From a virus: a DNA stretch of 38,778 nt. The stretch spans positions 1-38,778 of the IMG/VR virus record IMGVR_UViG_3300020204_000159; one strand, 5' to 3'. A program made the translations under genes and the position numbers. Position 1 is the stretch's first letter, and each line of letters opens with the position of its first letter. Shown here piece by piece: positions 32,002 to 38,639 of this stretch. A model generated the notes under the pieces. That model had not been told where the DNA came from and searched no databases. It saw nothing but the letters and a program-made list of their open reading frames with translations.

Positions 32002-33739
32002 CTTTATTGGTGTCAATCTTAATTATGAAGATTTTGATAAATTGTTGAATCAAGATGAACTGGTTGAAGAACCAGTTTCTATTGACGTTTTTGTTACTGA
32101 TAAAAAATATCTTGGTCTCCCTAATTTGTCGCCAATTCAATCAGAAATTGTCCGTCATAGTACGCAAATTTTTAAAGAAAAAACATTACAAAAGATAATG
32201 GGTACAAAAGCTGGTAGTGATTATTATAAGAAATATACAGATAATGAAGTGATTTGCATGTTGGGTAAGGGTAGCGGAAAAGACCACTGCTCAAGGATCT
32301 CAATTGCATATACTTCTTATTTATTACATTGCTTAAAGGACCCGCTTGGTTATTACGGTAAAGCCAACGGTGTGTATATAGATTTGCTCAACCTGGCCGT
32401 TAATGCGCAACAAGCTCAGCGTGTTTTCTTTGAACCTCTCAAAAACCTTTTGTTGAGTTCTCCGTTTTTTAATCAAGTTGGTTTTGAACCCAGAGTCTCT
32501 GAGATTTTTTTCTTTAGCAGACCTGTAAGATGTTTCTCTGGTCACTCTGAAAGTGAAGGTTGGGAAGGTTATGAAGTTTTAACCGTTGTGTTGGATGAAA
32601 TATCAGCTTTTAAGACGGACGCAGAAGTTAAAGGTGAAATCCGAGCAAAAGGCTCAGCCTCAGCGATTTATAACATGAGTAAGTTATCCGTTATGTCTCG
32701 TTTCCCCGAAGTCGGCAAAGTTATTCTACTTTCGTTCCCAAGATATAAAGGAGACTTTATTCAGCAAAGGTACTTCGGCTCAATTGAGAAAGGAGAACCT
32801 AAAACTTGGTCAATTAAAGCTGCAACTTGGGAAGTTAACCCTACTATCCAAAGAGAGCAACTTGAGTCCGAATACATCAGAAATCCAATTGAGGCAAAGG
32901 CTCGCTTTGAGTGTGAGCCACCTAACATGGAAGATGCTTACTTTAGAGATGCAGATCTTGTAAGAAAAGCTTTTATGCACAGCGATAACCCTGTTGATGA
33001 AGACGGAGTTTATAAGCCCTGGTTCAACAATAAAGATGGACACAGGAGATTTATCCATGTTGACCTTGGATTAAAACGAGACAGATCGGCTTTATGTATG
33101 ACTCACTGTTCTGGCTTTAAAGAAGTCAAAACTTCAATGGGGATTGAAAAGTTGCCGATCATTAATGTTGATTTTGTTCATGCTTGGGAAGCAAGCCCCG
33201 GTGCCGAAATTAACTTTGCTTCTGTGCGACAAATGATTATAGATTTGTGTAGAAAATTTGATGTTGCTAAGGTGACTTTTGACCGTTGGCAATCAATTGA
33301 AATGATCCAAAGCTTAAGGGCTCAAGGCATTAATGCAGATTTCCATAGCGTTAAGAAGACAGACTATGACACCTTGATGACTTCAATTTATGACACAAGA
33401 CTGAGGGGGTATTGGAATGAACTTCTTGTTGAGGAAGAATTGTTGAAATTAAGACTTTTTTCCAATAATAAAATTGACCATCCCAATTCTGGAAGTAAGG
33501 ATTTGGCTGATGCTTTGGCCGGTTCTGTTTTTAATTCTATTGACAACATGGCCGTAGAGTTAGAACTTGAAGTTGAAATATATGGTGTTGAAGATCCAAG
33601 AGCGGTTGAGGATTTAGAAGACATGGAAGATTATGGAACTGTGACAGTTTATAACTCTGATATTAAAACCTTTGTTGATGGGTATAGCAAGCATGAATTA
33701 AATAGTGAAGAAAATAAAAAATGGTTAGAGATTATCTAA
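31994..33739 (+). CDS. terL: Terminase large subunit
   Basis: 581 residues from ATG 31994 (AGGTG upstream); GTG 31988 is an alternative adding two residues. ATPase half: Walker A-like 'LGKGSGKD' (about 90-97), Walker B 'TVVLDEIS' (about 197-204). Nuclease half: 'FIHVDLGLKRDRSAL' (first Asp near 357), 'VTFDRWQSIEMI' (Asp near 430) and 'SGSKDLADALAG' (Asp near 503 and 506), the three acidic positions of the RNase H-like headful-packaging nuclease. It pumps DNA into the capsid and cuts it. It lies about 28 kb from the tape-measure end with the replication genes in between, so head genes must be elsewhere. Confidence 0.93.
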   Translation: MSDFIGVNLNYEDFDKLLNQDELVEEPVSIDVFVTDKKYLGLPNLSPIQSEIVRHSTQIFKEKTLQKIMGTKAGSDYYKKYTDNEVICMLGKGSGKDHCSRISIAYTSYLLHCLKDPLGYYGKANGVYIDLLNLAVNAQQAQRVFFEPLKNLLLSSPFFNQVGFEPRVSEIFFFSRPVRCFSGHSESEGWEGYEVLTVVLDEISAFKTDAEVKGEIRAKGSASAIYNMSKLSVMSRFPEVGKVILLSFPRYKGDFIQQRYFGSIEKGEPKTWSIKAATWEVNPTIQREQLESEYIRNPIEAKARFECEPPNMEDAYFRDADLVRKAFMHSDNPVDEDGVYKPWFNNKDGHRRFIHVDLGLKRDRSALCMTHCSGFKEVKTSMGIEKLPIINVDFVHAWEASPGAEINFASVRQMIIDLCRKFDVAKVTFDRWQSIEMIQSLRAQGINADFHSVKKTDYDTLMTSIYDTRLRGYWNELLVEEELLKLRLFSNNKIDHPNSGSKDLADALAGSVFNSIDNMAVELELEVEIYGVEDPRAVEDLEDMEDYGTVTVYNSDIKTFVDGYSKHELNSEENKKWLEII

Positions 33740-33889
33740 CGGTCTTTTCCGAAACCAACCGGCACCAGTCTTTTGGGCAAACAAAGAATTTTATAATTCA
33801 TTGAGAAACAACCGACAATTCAGTTGGGTGACTGCTACGATGACGTTCAACAGAGAGCAAGGTGCTCTCGCAAAAATAAGGAAATGACA
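33740..33889 (+). promoter_or_regulatory. 150-base leader with candidate promoter and hairpin
   Basis: No gene is seen in this gap. TATAAT at 33792-33797 would put a transcript start near 33804; the -35 region is not clear. Between it and the next ATG lies a 6-base-pair stem GAGAGC/GCTCTC (33853-33858 and 33864-33869) with the 5-base loop AAGGT, 9 bases before the ribosome site AAGGA (33878-33882). The loop itself looks like a ribosome-site core, so the hairpin could compete for or control initiation. Confidence 0.4.
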
Positions 33890-34240
33890 ATGAACATCAG
33901 TATCCAGAATGTTGATAGTTTTCCCCAGATCACTCGGTCGGGTAGAACATCGGCAGAACTTCAGTCAATCATTGATTCTTTGATTGATTCCAGCAAGACG
34001 GGAGCGGTTAAGATGATCGCAAATGTTGAGCCTGGTAAGAAGTTTAATTCTTTACAGCAGAGAATTCGTGCTCAAGCCAAGAAACTTGACATGAAAGTTA
34101 CGATTCACTTTGATCGGAACGAAAACAAACTGTTCTACCGCTGCCCAACTGTTGCTGAAAATAACTCAGAGAATGCAAAGAGCAGTGTTACGGCTAAGGA
34201 TGTTAAGTCTGTCAAGACTTCTTCCAGGAATAATGCCTAA
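33890..34240 (+). CDS. Conserved small phage protein, unknown function
   Basis: 116 residues from ATG 33890, favoured over the in-frame ATG 33884 because AAGGA is then 7 bases away. It contains 'KFNSLQQRIRAQAKKLDMKV' followed by 'IHFDRNENKLFYRC', blocks I associate with small conserved proteins of actinobacteriophages. The domain (about 10-85) looks like a small alpha/beta fold; the tail is Ser/Asn/Lys-rich and disordered. A strong terminator follows and a structured leader precedes, so it seems to be its own transcription unit, which suggests high or special expression. Confidence 0.7.
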   Translation: MNISIQNVDSFPQITRSGRTSAELQSIIDSLIDSSKTGAVKMIANVEPGKKFNSLQQRIRAQAKKLDMKVTIHFDRNENKLFYRCPTVAENNSENAKSSVTAKDVKSVKTSSRNNA

Positions 34241-34259
34241 TTAATTTGTAAACAAAATT

Positions 34260-34301
34260 AAAAAAAATGGGCTTGGGTAACTCCCAGGCCCATTTTTTTT
34301 T
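34260..34301 (+). terminator. Strong terminator, bidirectional in form
   Basis: An 11-base-pair stem (34267-34277 with 34283-34293, one G-T wobble) and 5-base loop TAACT. It is flanked by seven or more A on the left and nine T on the right, so it can work on both strands. It ends the unit of the preceding small gene and abuts the TATAAT box at 34303. Confidence 0.9.
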
Positions 34302-34302
34302 G

Positions 34303-34308
34303 TATAAT
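34303..34308 (+). promoter_or_regulatory. Candidate leaderless promoter (-10 box)
   Basis: TATAAT is 7 bases before the ATG at 34316, with no ribosome site between them. Its left side touches the T tract of the terminator at 34267-34301, so upstream transcripts stop and a new one starts with the glycosyltransferase gene. The spacing equals that at 11711. Confidence 0.6.
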
Positions 34309-34315
34309 TTTCTAT

Positions 34316-35134
34316 ATGACAATTTTCCAAGAAGAAACCATTGAGATTAACGCTGAGCAAATTGCTGAGTGGTATCCAATGTTAGCTTTACCATGTTATG
34401 ACCAATTAATATCTGAGCCTACTGTTATGTCTTTAATTAGAACAGCCATGGCTTTTAAAGAAGTCGGCTTAAAATTTTCAGTTTGCACGCTTTCTGACTC
34501 TTTAATTTCTAGATCAAGAAACCAGATGGTTGCCAAGTTTATGGCCAATGAAGAGTTCACTCATATCATGTTTATTGACTGTGACCTTGCTTTTATTCCT
34601 GATGACATTATAAAACTTTTATGGCATGATAAAGATGTTGTTACCGGGTCTTATCCAATTAAAAATGTAAACTGGGAAGCTGTTGCTTTGGCTGCAAAAA
34701 ATGGCGTGGAGCCAGATAAGTTATTAGAGCACGGTTTGAGATATGTTGTTAATGCTATTGCAGATCCTGTCAATAACCGTGTTGAGGTTGATAAGGGTGC
34801 TATTTCTGTTTATGATGCCGGTACTGGTTTTATGCTCATAAAAAGAGAAACTATTTTCAAACTTATAGAAGCATACCCCCATTTGAAATATGTTGATGAT
34901 ACAGGCGGTCTTACAAAAGAAGAAGGTGAATGGACATACGCTTTCTTTAATTCTTATGTTGATGATGTCAAGCACAGATTCTTATCAGAGGATTATGGAT
35001 TCTGTAGATACTGGCAAGAAATTGGCGGTAAAGTTTGGACAGATCCATCTATTGAAATGACTCATTGGGGTCGTATGAGATATGAAGGCGTAATGGCTAA
35101 CTGGCTAGAGCGCAATATCGTTAAGCCAGATTAG
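34316..35134 (+). CDS. Glycosyltransferase, GT-A fold with DxD motif
   Basis: 272 residues. 'HIMFIDCDLAFIPDDIIKLL' holds the metal-binding D88-C-D90 of GT-A enzymes. 'SLISRSRNQMVAKFM' before it and 'DAGTGFMLIKRETIFKLIE' after it are typical of the Anp1/GT2-like phage proteins annotated as glycosyltransferases. 'EDYGFCRYWQEIGGKVW' and 'HWG' near the end match the acceptor/catalytic part. It is unlike the two GT-B enzymes in this window. It is expressed as a separate unit behind a terminator and a leaderless promoter. The acceptor is unknown. Confidence 0.8.
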   Translation: MTIFQEETIEINAEQIAEWYPMLALPCYDQLISEPTVMSLIRTAMAFKEVGLKFSVCTLSDSLISRSRNQMVAKFMANEEFTHIMFIDCDLAFIPDDIIKLLWHDKDVVTGSYPIKNVNWEAVALAAKNGVEPDKLLEHGLRYVVNAIADPVNNRVEVDKGAISVYDAGTGFMLIKRETIFKLIEAYPHLKYVDDTGGLTKEEGEWTYAFFNSYVDDVKHRFLSEDYGFCRYWQEIGGKVWTDPSIEMTHWGRMRYEGVMANWLERNIVKPD

Positions 35135-35491
35135 TTTGGAAATCGGGAAAAAAGCAAAACGCTGCGATACCCCAAGAAACGCATACTCAATTTTAGGATA
35201 ATTTTAAATAAAATCACGGGGCGTTAATTATTTAATTGATGATTTATTCCCGGCTTGATCGCAGTCTTTGTGCAAGCTTCGCGGCAGGCTTTGCGGCAGC
35301 TTTGTGCGATCTCTTCTTTTTAGGCTTTCATAAAGAATTCGCTGTTTAGCGGCCGATTCCGTCAGCCAAAAAAAAATGTGTTCTATGTGTAGTGTATGAA
35401 TTTTCTGTCTGATAGGCTGTCCCAATGGGTGACCCCATGAGTCAGCGAATAAGTCTAATGATAAGTTTAATGAAAGCGATAGGTGATTAGT
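35135..35491 (+). other. 357-base noncoding region with competing RNA structures
   Basis: No gene is supported on either strand. It starts AT-rich, then has a GC-richer part at 35257-35311. The stem GATCGCA (35257-35263)/TGCGATC (35305-35311) closes a long hairpin with inner pairs AAGCT/AGCTT (35274-35278, 35298-35302), followed by TCTTCTTTTT. Upstream CTGCGAT (35162-35168) can instead pair with ATCGCAG (35258-35264), excluding that hairpin. A third stem-loop is at 35416-35446 (GCTG/CAGC enclosing ATGGG/CCCAT). The direct repeat GCGGCAG occurs at 35281 and 35293. Candidate roles are an attenuator, small RNA, origin or packaging site. Confidence 0.55.
35257..35321 (+). terminator. Possible terminator or small RNA 3' end in the noncoding region
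   Basis: Outer stem of 7 perfect base pairs (35257-35263 with 35305-35311), internal stems, then a pyrimidine tract TCTTCTTTTT (35312-35321). The large internal part is longer than in a typical intrinsic terminator, so this could be the end of a structured RNA. The alternative pairing with 35162-35168 would abolish it. Confidence 0.45.
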
Positions 35492-35917
35492 ATGTTCATA
35501 CCTGACAACAAGTCAAAGGCAGAGCTTATTGATGATAAATTGATGGGCTTGGAGATTGAGGATGAAGATAACGATTATGGCGTGGTTTGCCGTATTGAGC
35601 AAGTTGATTCTAACTTTATCTGTTACACAACCAAAGGCTTTCAGTTTAATGCTGGTCTTCTTCTTAATCTTGTAGCTGCGGTAAATCGTATGACTAAAGC
35701 TCAAGATCAGCGTAATAGCAACAATGATCCAAACATTGAGATTTTGGATCCCGAAAACAATTTCTCAAATACTCAGGTTCGTGCTAGACCAAAAGCTCAC
35801 AGTAAGTCAGCACAAATGACTGGCCGTATTGATACGATTGCCAGAATCAATAACGAATCAATTAATATTACAACAACTGTAACTAGCAATGATAGTTTCC
35901 CGGAAAGGATTCAGTAA
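35492..35917 (+). CDS. Hypothetical protein
   Basis: 141 residues; ATG 35492 has AGGTGA 5 bases upstream; an in-frame GTG at 35483 overlaps that ribosome site. The first ~75 residues are a compact acidic domain ('ELIDDKLMGLEIEDEDNDYG', 'QFNAGLLLNLVAAVNRM'), and the rest is Ser/Asn/Thr-rich and likely disordered. No family recognised. Overlaps the next start by one base (taATG). Confidence 0.7.
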   Translation: MFIPDNKSKAELIDDKLMGLEIEDEDNDYGVVCRIEQVDSNFICYTTKGFQFNAGLLLNLVAAVNRMTKAQDQRNSNNDPNIEILDPENNFSNTQVRARPKAHSKSAQMTGRIDTIARINNESINITTTVTSNDSFPERIQ

Positions 35918-36321
35918 TGGAAATTAGAAAACTAAGTGCTGCGGAATACAATAAAGCTAAGACAAGATTAGTTTCGCGGCGTAATACAAAAAGAAAGATG
36001 ACTCCATCTCTTTATGATGCGCCATCTGTTGAAAAAACCTATTGGGGTAATGATCCAGGTAGTGAAATCATTAAGGGTCAAGTTAGACCAGACATTAGAT
36101 TTTCTCTGAACCTTGGCCATATGTATGATTTTCTATCTGACGATAGAGTTTCAAAATTGTCAAAGGCAGACCGTGATAATCTCCGTGAGTATGAGTTCCA
36201 TTATATGACTATCTTATTCGCAACAGATGGAATCAAAGAATTTATGACTCCTGATACTGAGCATTTTATGGTCGTAGATTTTGACGAAACAGCAGCCAAA
36301 TATACTTTTACTCTAATCTGA
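35917..36321 (+). CDS. Hypothetical protein
   Basis: 134 residues, coupled to the previous gene by a one-base overlap. Basic N-terminus ('AKTRLVSRRNTKRKMTPSLY'), then a mixed alpha/beta part with 'RFSLNLGHMYDFLSDDRVSK' and 'HFMVVDFDETAAKYTFTLI' at the end. No recognised motif; the protein is possibly a small structural or regulatory protein. It ends the unit that starts after the noncoding region, and a perfect terminator follows 30 bases after its stop. Confidence 0.7.
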   Translation: MEIRKLSAAEYNKAKTRLVSRRNTKRKMTPSLYDAPSVEKTYWGNDPGSEIIKGQVRPDIRFSLNLGHMYDFLSDDRVSKLSKADRDNLREYEFHYMTILFATDGIKEFMTPDTEHFMVVDFDETAAKYTFTLI

Positions 36322-36350
36322 TTAGAGCAAGACAAAACAAAACAATGAAT

Positions 36351-36379
36351 AAGGTCAAGGCAATGCCTTGACCTTTTTT
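36351..36379 (+). terminator. Strong intrinsic terminator
   Basis: A perfect 11-base-pair stem (36351-36361 with 36365-36375), loop AAT, and a run of six T (36374-36379). It separates the two hypothetical genes from the block of small zinc-ribbon genes that follows. Confidence 0.92.
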
Positions 36380-36405
36380 GTTAACTAAAAAAGTAAGGTA
36401 ACTAT

Positions 36406-36645
36406 ATGGATATTATGATTAATTCAAAAAAAGCAAACCTCCGTTTTAATACGGAATTAGAAAAAAAGATTCACCGTATCATATCTACAATAAAATATGG
36501 TGAAGAAATTATCATTGATGTCGATACTGATATCAAAGAAATTTTAAAAGCAATTAAAAAATCTCTTTTTTATAATTGCATTAATGATGCAAAAGTAACA
36601 AAGTTAGACGACAAAACAAAAATTAAAGTTAAAATAGATTACTAA
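36406..36645 (+). CDS. Hypothetical protein
   Basis: 79 residues, Lys/Ile-rich; AAGGTA precedes ATG 36406, and the in-frame ATG at 36415 is a shorter alternative. Helix-strand pattern with 'EEIIIDVDTDIKEILKAIKK' and a beta end ('KTKIKVKIDY'). It is the first gene after the terminator. No family recognised. Confidence 0.65.
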   Translation: MDIMINSKKANLRFNTELEKKIHRIISTIKYGEEIIIDVDTDIKEILKAIKKSLFYNCINDAKVTKLDDKTKIKVKIDY

Positions 36646-36661
36646 TTATAAGGAAATAACA

Positions 36662-36856
36662 ATGACAGCGAAGACAATAGAAGAAATTTACTACGAAATG
36701 GAAAAGCGTGGACAAATTGCTCCGGTTGGAGAATGTATTTATTGCGACCGAGAAAGGGCAAAAGGAAACATAGTATTTCCGTCGCACGAAGCTTTTTCTT
36801 TTTGTAGGTCTTATCCGGGTGGTAGAAATCATTGCACTTGCGATACTTGTTTCTGA
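36662..36856 (+). CDS. Small zinc-binding protein
   Basis: 64 residues with AAGGAAATAACA directly before the ATG. Cys pattern: 'CIYC', a single Cys in 'FCRSYPGGRNHC', then 'CTCDTC'. Six cysteines plus His residues suggest one or two zinc sites. 'GQIAPVGECIYCDRERAKG' resembles the first half of a zinc ribbon. Function unknown; belongs to the run of similar small genes. Confidence 0.7.
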   Translation: MTAKTIEEIYYEMEKRGQIAPVGECIYCDRERAKGNIVFPSHEAFSFCRSYPGGRNHCTCDTCF

Positions 36857-36867
36857 AAGGAAAAACA

Positions 36868-37152
36868 ATGGCAATTTGCAAATATTGTAACTCTGAATTT
36901 TCAGATGAGCGTTTAGAAGCTGGTTACGATTATTGTATGGTTGGAGATTGTGCTAACAAAGGACTTGCTGAAAAGACAGCAGAGTTCAGAAAAATCTACA
37001 TTCCAGCTTTACTTCATAAGTGTAATTACTTTTGGACTAGACGAGATCAATTGCAATTACTTAATGTTCGGTCTGATTTATTGGCTGGGCATGGTGATAT
37101 AAATGATATTAGAAAAGACCCTTGCAAAAAGGAAAACAACAACAATGAGTAA
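36868..37152 (+). CDS. Small zinc-ribbon protein
   Basis: 94 residues from ATG 36868 (AAAGGAAAAACA upstream); a longer frame starts inside the previous gene and is not used. 'CKYC' and later 'YCMVGDC' form a four-Cys site in the first 40 residues, followed by a helical part ('EKTAEFRKIYIPALLHKC'). The end overlaps the next start by 8 bases. Function unknown. Confidence 0.7.
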   Translation: MAICKYCNSEFSDERLEAGYDYCMVGDCANKGLAEKTAEFRKIYIPALLHKCNYFWTRRDQLQLLNVRSDLLAGHGDINDIRKDPCKKENNNNE

Positions 37153-37348
37153 AAAACCAACCTTACAAGAAGCAGCCGTTCTTTCATTAACACTTGAAAG
37201 ATTGATTGATCAAATCCGTGAAAATGGAAGTTCCGAGTTGCTTAAAAAAGATGAAATTGATCAAATTGTTCAACTCAGCAAGAAGCTGACTTATGAATTG
37301 GGCTGGGCAGTCTTCAATGATCGCGCCAGAAGATCAGATGAATCTTAA
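37145..37348 (+). CDS. Small helical protein
   Basis: 67 residues from ATG 37145 with AAAAGGAAAAC upstream. All helical ('LQEAAVLSLTLERLIDQIRE', 'EIDQIVQLSKKLTYELGW'), no Cys. It overlaps the previous gene by 8 bases and the next by 11. Function unknown. Confidence 0.65.
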   Translation: MSKKPTLQEAAVLSLTLERLIDQIRENGSSELLKKDEIDQIVQLSKKLTYELGWAVFNDRARRSDES

Positions 37349-37511
37349 TAATTTGATCAATGACACAATTAAAGAATTGTGCATAAAACAAGTTCATTTT
37401 CTCTTGGATTATCCAAAAAGAGAAAATATAGTGGTTTATGATTGGGCTTTAGATATAGAGCATAACCAAGATTTTGCCATTTGGGAATTGGAATATTTAG
37501 GAAAACTTTAG
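37338..37511 (+). CDS. Small hypothetical protein
   Basis: 57 residues from ATG 37338; an in-frame ATG at 37317 would add seven residues inside the previous gene. Mixed hydrophobic and acidic, with 'NDTIKELCIKQVHFLLDYPK' and an acidic Trp-rich end. No motif recognised. Confidence 0.6.
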   Translation: MNLNNLINDTIKELCIKQVHFLLDYPKRENIVVYDWALDIEHNQDFAIWELEYLGKL

Positions 37512-37523
37512 AAAGGAATGACA

Positions 37524-37841
37524 ATGTACGCAACTGAAGAATGCACTTGTGAAAGAGATCACAAAGAAAAGTTCATCTGTGATTTTTGTTTTGATGAATT
37601 CAAATCAGAATTTGAATGGTTAATGAATTCTGTCGTAGATGAGAACGGAGAAAGATTTCGGGATGAAACTGAAATGCTTTGTGTCAAAGCAAGGCGTTCA
37701 GTTAGAGATATCCAAAAATACTTGAAATCTCTTATGAATAAAGGACTTATTAGTCACGAAAGAGTTGATGAAATGAACGCAAATCTGAATGAAATTAATT
37801 TTCTTCTTTTCTGGACGGATATGCTTGATCGTGGCGTATAA
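37524..37841 (+). CDS. Small zinc-binding protein
   Basis: 105 residues. ATG 37524 is preferred over the in-frame ATG 37518, as AAAGGA is then 6 bases away; the sequence ATGACAATG recurs at 33884. N-terminal 'CTCERDHKEKFICDFC' gives four Cys within 16 residues, a likely zinc site. A long charged helical region follows ('VKARRSVRDIQKYLKSLMNK'). Function unknown. Confidence 0.7.
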   Translation: MYATEECTCERDHKEKFICDFCFDEFKSEFEWLMNSVVDENGERFRDETEMLCVKARRSVRDIQKYLKSLMNKGLISHERVDEMNANLNEINFLLFWTDMLDRGV

Positions 37842-37947
37842 GTGTATAAATTGTGAAGCGGTTTATGATGAAGAACCGGAAGAAAGAATCTGTACAATTT
37901 GCTATGAGCAAAGTGTTGTAAAAGAAAGAGATGAAAGGGTTAACTAA
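37831..37947 (+). CDS. Small zinc-ribbon protein
   Basis: 38 residues from GTG 37831, which lies 11 bases before the previous stop. 'CINC' and 'CTIC' are 12 residues apart, a minimal zinc ribbon, followed by a charged helix. Its stop overlaps the next ATG by one base (taATG). Too short for family assignment, but the two CxxC pairs and tight overlaps make a real gene likely. Confidence 0.6.
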   Translation: MAYKCINCEAVYDEEPEERICTICYEQSVVKERDERVN

Positions 37948-38120
37948 TGACATTTCTTTGTGAAATGTGCTGTGCTGTTTTAGAAGATGACATTTCATTT
38001 TGTGATGATTGTTTTAGAACTATGCCGGAAGACAAATGGGTAAATGTAAATTTTCTAACTGCAAAATGGGAAAGTGACAATGGAAATAGATTATATGTAT
38101 CTTGGTCCAACGCCTTGTGA
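37947..38120 (+). CDS. Small zinc-ribbon protein
   Basis: 57 residues, overlapping the previous stop by one base. 'CEMCC' and 'CDDC' give a four-Cys zinc site like its neighbour at 37831, so the two may be tandem duplicates. The second half is beta-like with Trp residues. The end overlaps the next gene by 41 bases. Confidence 0.6.
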   Translation: MTFLCEMCCAVLEDDISFCDDCFRTMPEDKWVNVNFLTAKWESDNGNRLYVSWSNAL

Positions 38121-38406
38121 TGAAACTTGTGCTCAAGTTGGACAAGATGGTTATAGATCATTAGCAATAAAAGAAATGAATGCTTATATTGCTCAACTGT
38201 ATCGGACATTTGCTGATGTTGATCAATTCAATGTTAGTTTTAAAATTAAATGGGAAACCCATGATTTTGGAACCTATGGAGAAGTGATTGCTGTTTATGA
38301 TGCTGCAGATCAAGAATCAACAAGAAAAGCTTTAGACATTGAATGGCGACTCCCTGAAAAATGGGATGATGAAGCTCTAAAAGAAATAGGAAAGGAAAAT
38401 CAATGA
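38080..38406 (+). CDS. Hypothetical protein
   Basis: 108 residues; ATG 38080 has GGGAAAG upstream; GTG 38074 is an in-frame alternative two codons earlier. It begins 'MEIDYMYLGPTPC', and the central part alternates helix and strand ('SFKIKWETHDFGTYGEV'). Two Cys near the N-terminus ('PTPCDETC') could bind metal but are not a full site. No family recognised. Confidence 0.65.
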   Translation: MEIDYMYLGPTPCDETCAQVGQDGYRSLAIKEMNAYIAQLYRTFADVDQFNVSFKIKWETHDFGTYGEVIAVYDAADQESTRKALDIEWRLPEKWDDEALKEIGKENQ

Positions 38407-38639
38407 GATTCTGTGGAGAAATCCTCTACAATAAGGGATTGGATAACGAAGACTTGGTGCATTCCGATATCTGTCACAATTGCAATCCGAAATCAGATCC
38501 GAATAAGGAGATGAGCAGCAATTACAGAGAGTTTTTGCATGCTGCTTTGGATGAGTGGTTGGACAACGCAAACGGAACCGGTGCGTTTTGGCTTGGAGAT
38601 CCGCAATACTTCTTGGATTGGGAAAAAGATAATGATTGA
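38403..38639 (+). CDS. Small Cys-containing protein
   Basis: 78 residues, overlapping the previous stop (ATGA). One CxxC ('ICHNCN') and an early Cys ('MRFCGE') with a His nearby; zinc binding is possible. The second half is acidic with Trp residues ('AALDEWLDNANGTGAFWLGD'). Function unknown. Confidence 0.65.
   Translation: MRFCGEILYNKGLDNEDLVHSDICHNCNPKSDPNKEMSSNYREFLHAALDEWLDNANGTGAFWLGDPQYFLDWEKDND

Noticed and set aside
35228-35425. Minus-strand open frame of 65 codons across the noncoding region.
   Set aside because: No ribosome site, opposite to every other gene, and its composition follows the hairpin sequences on the + strand.
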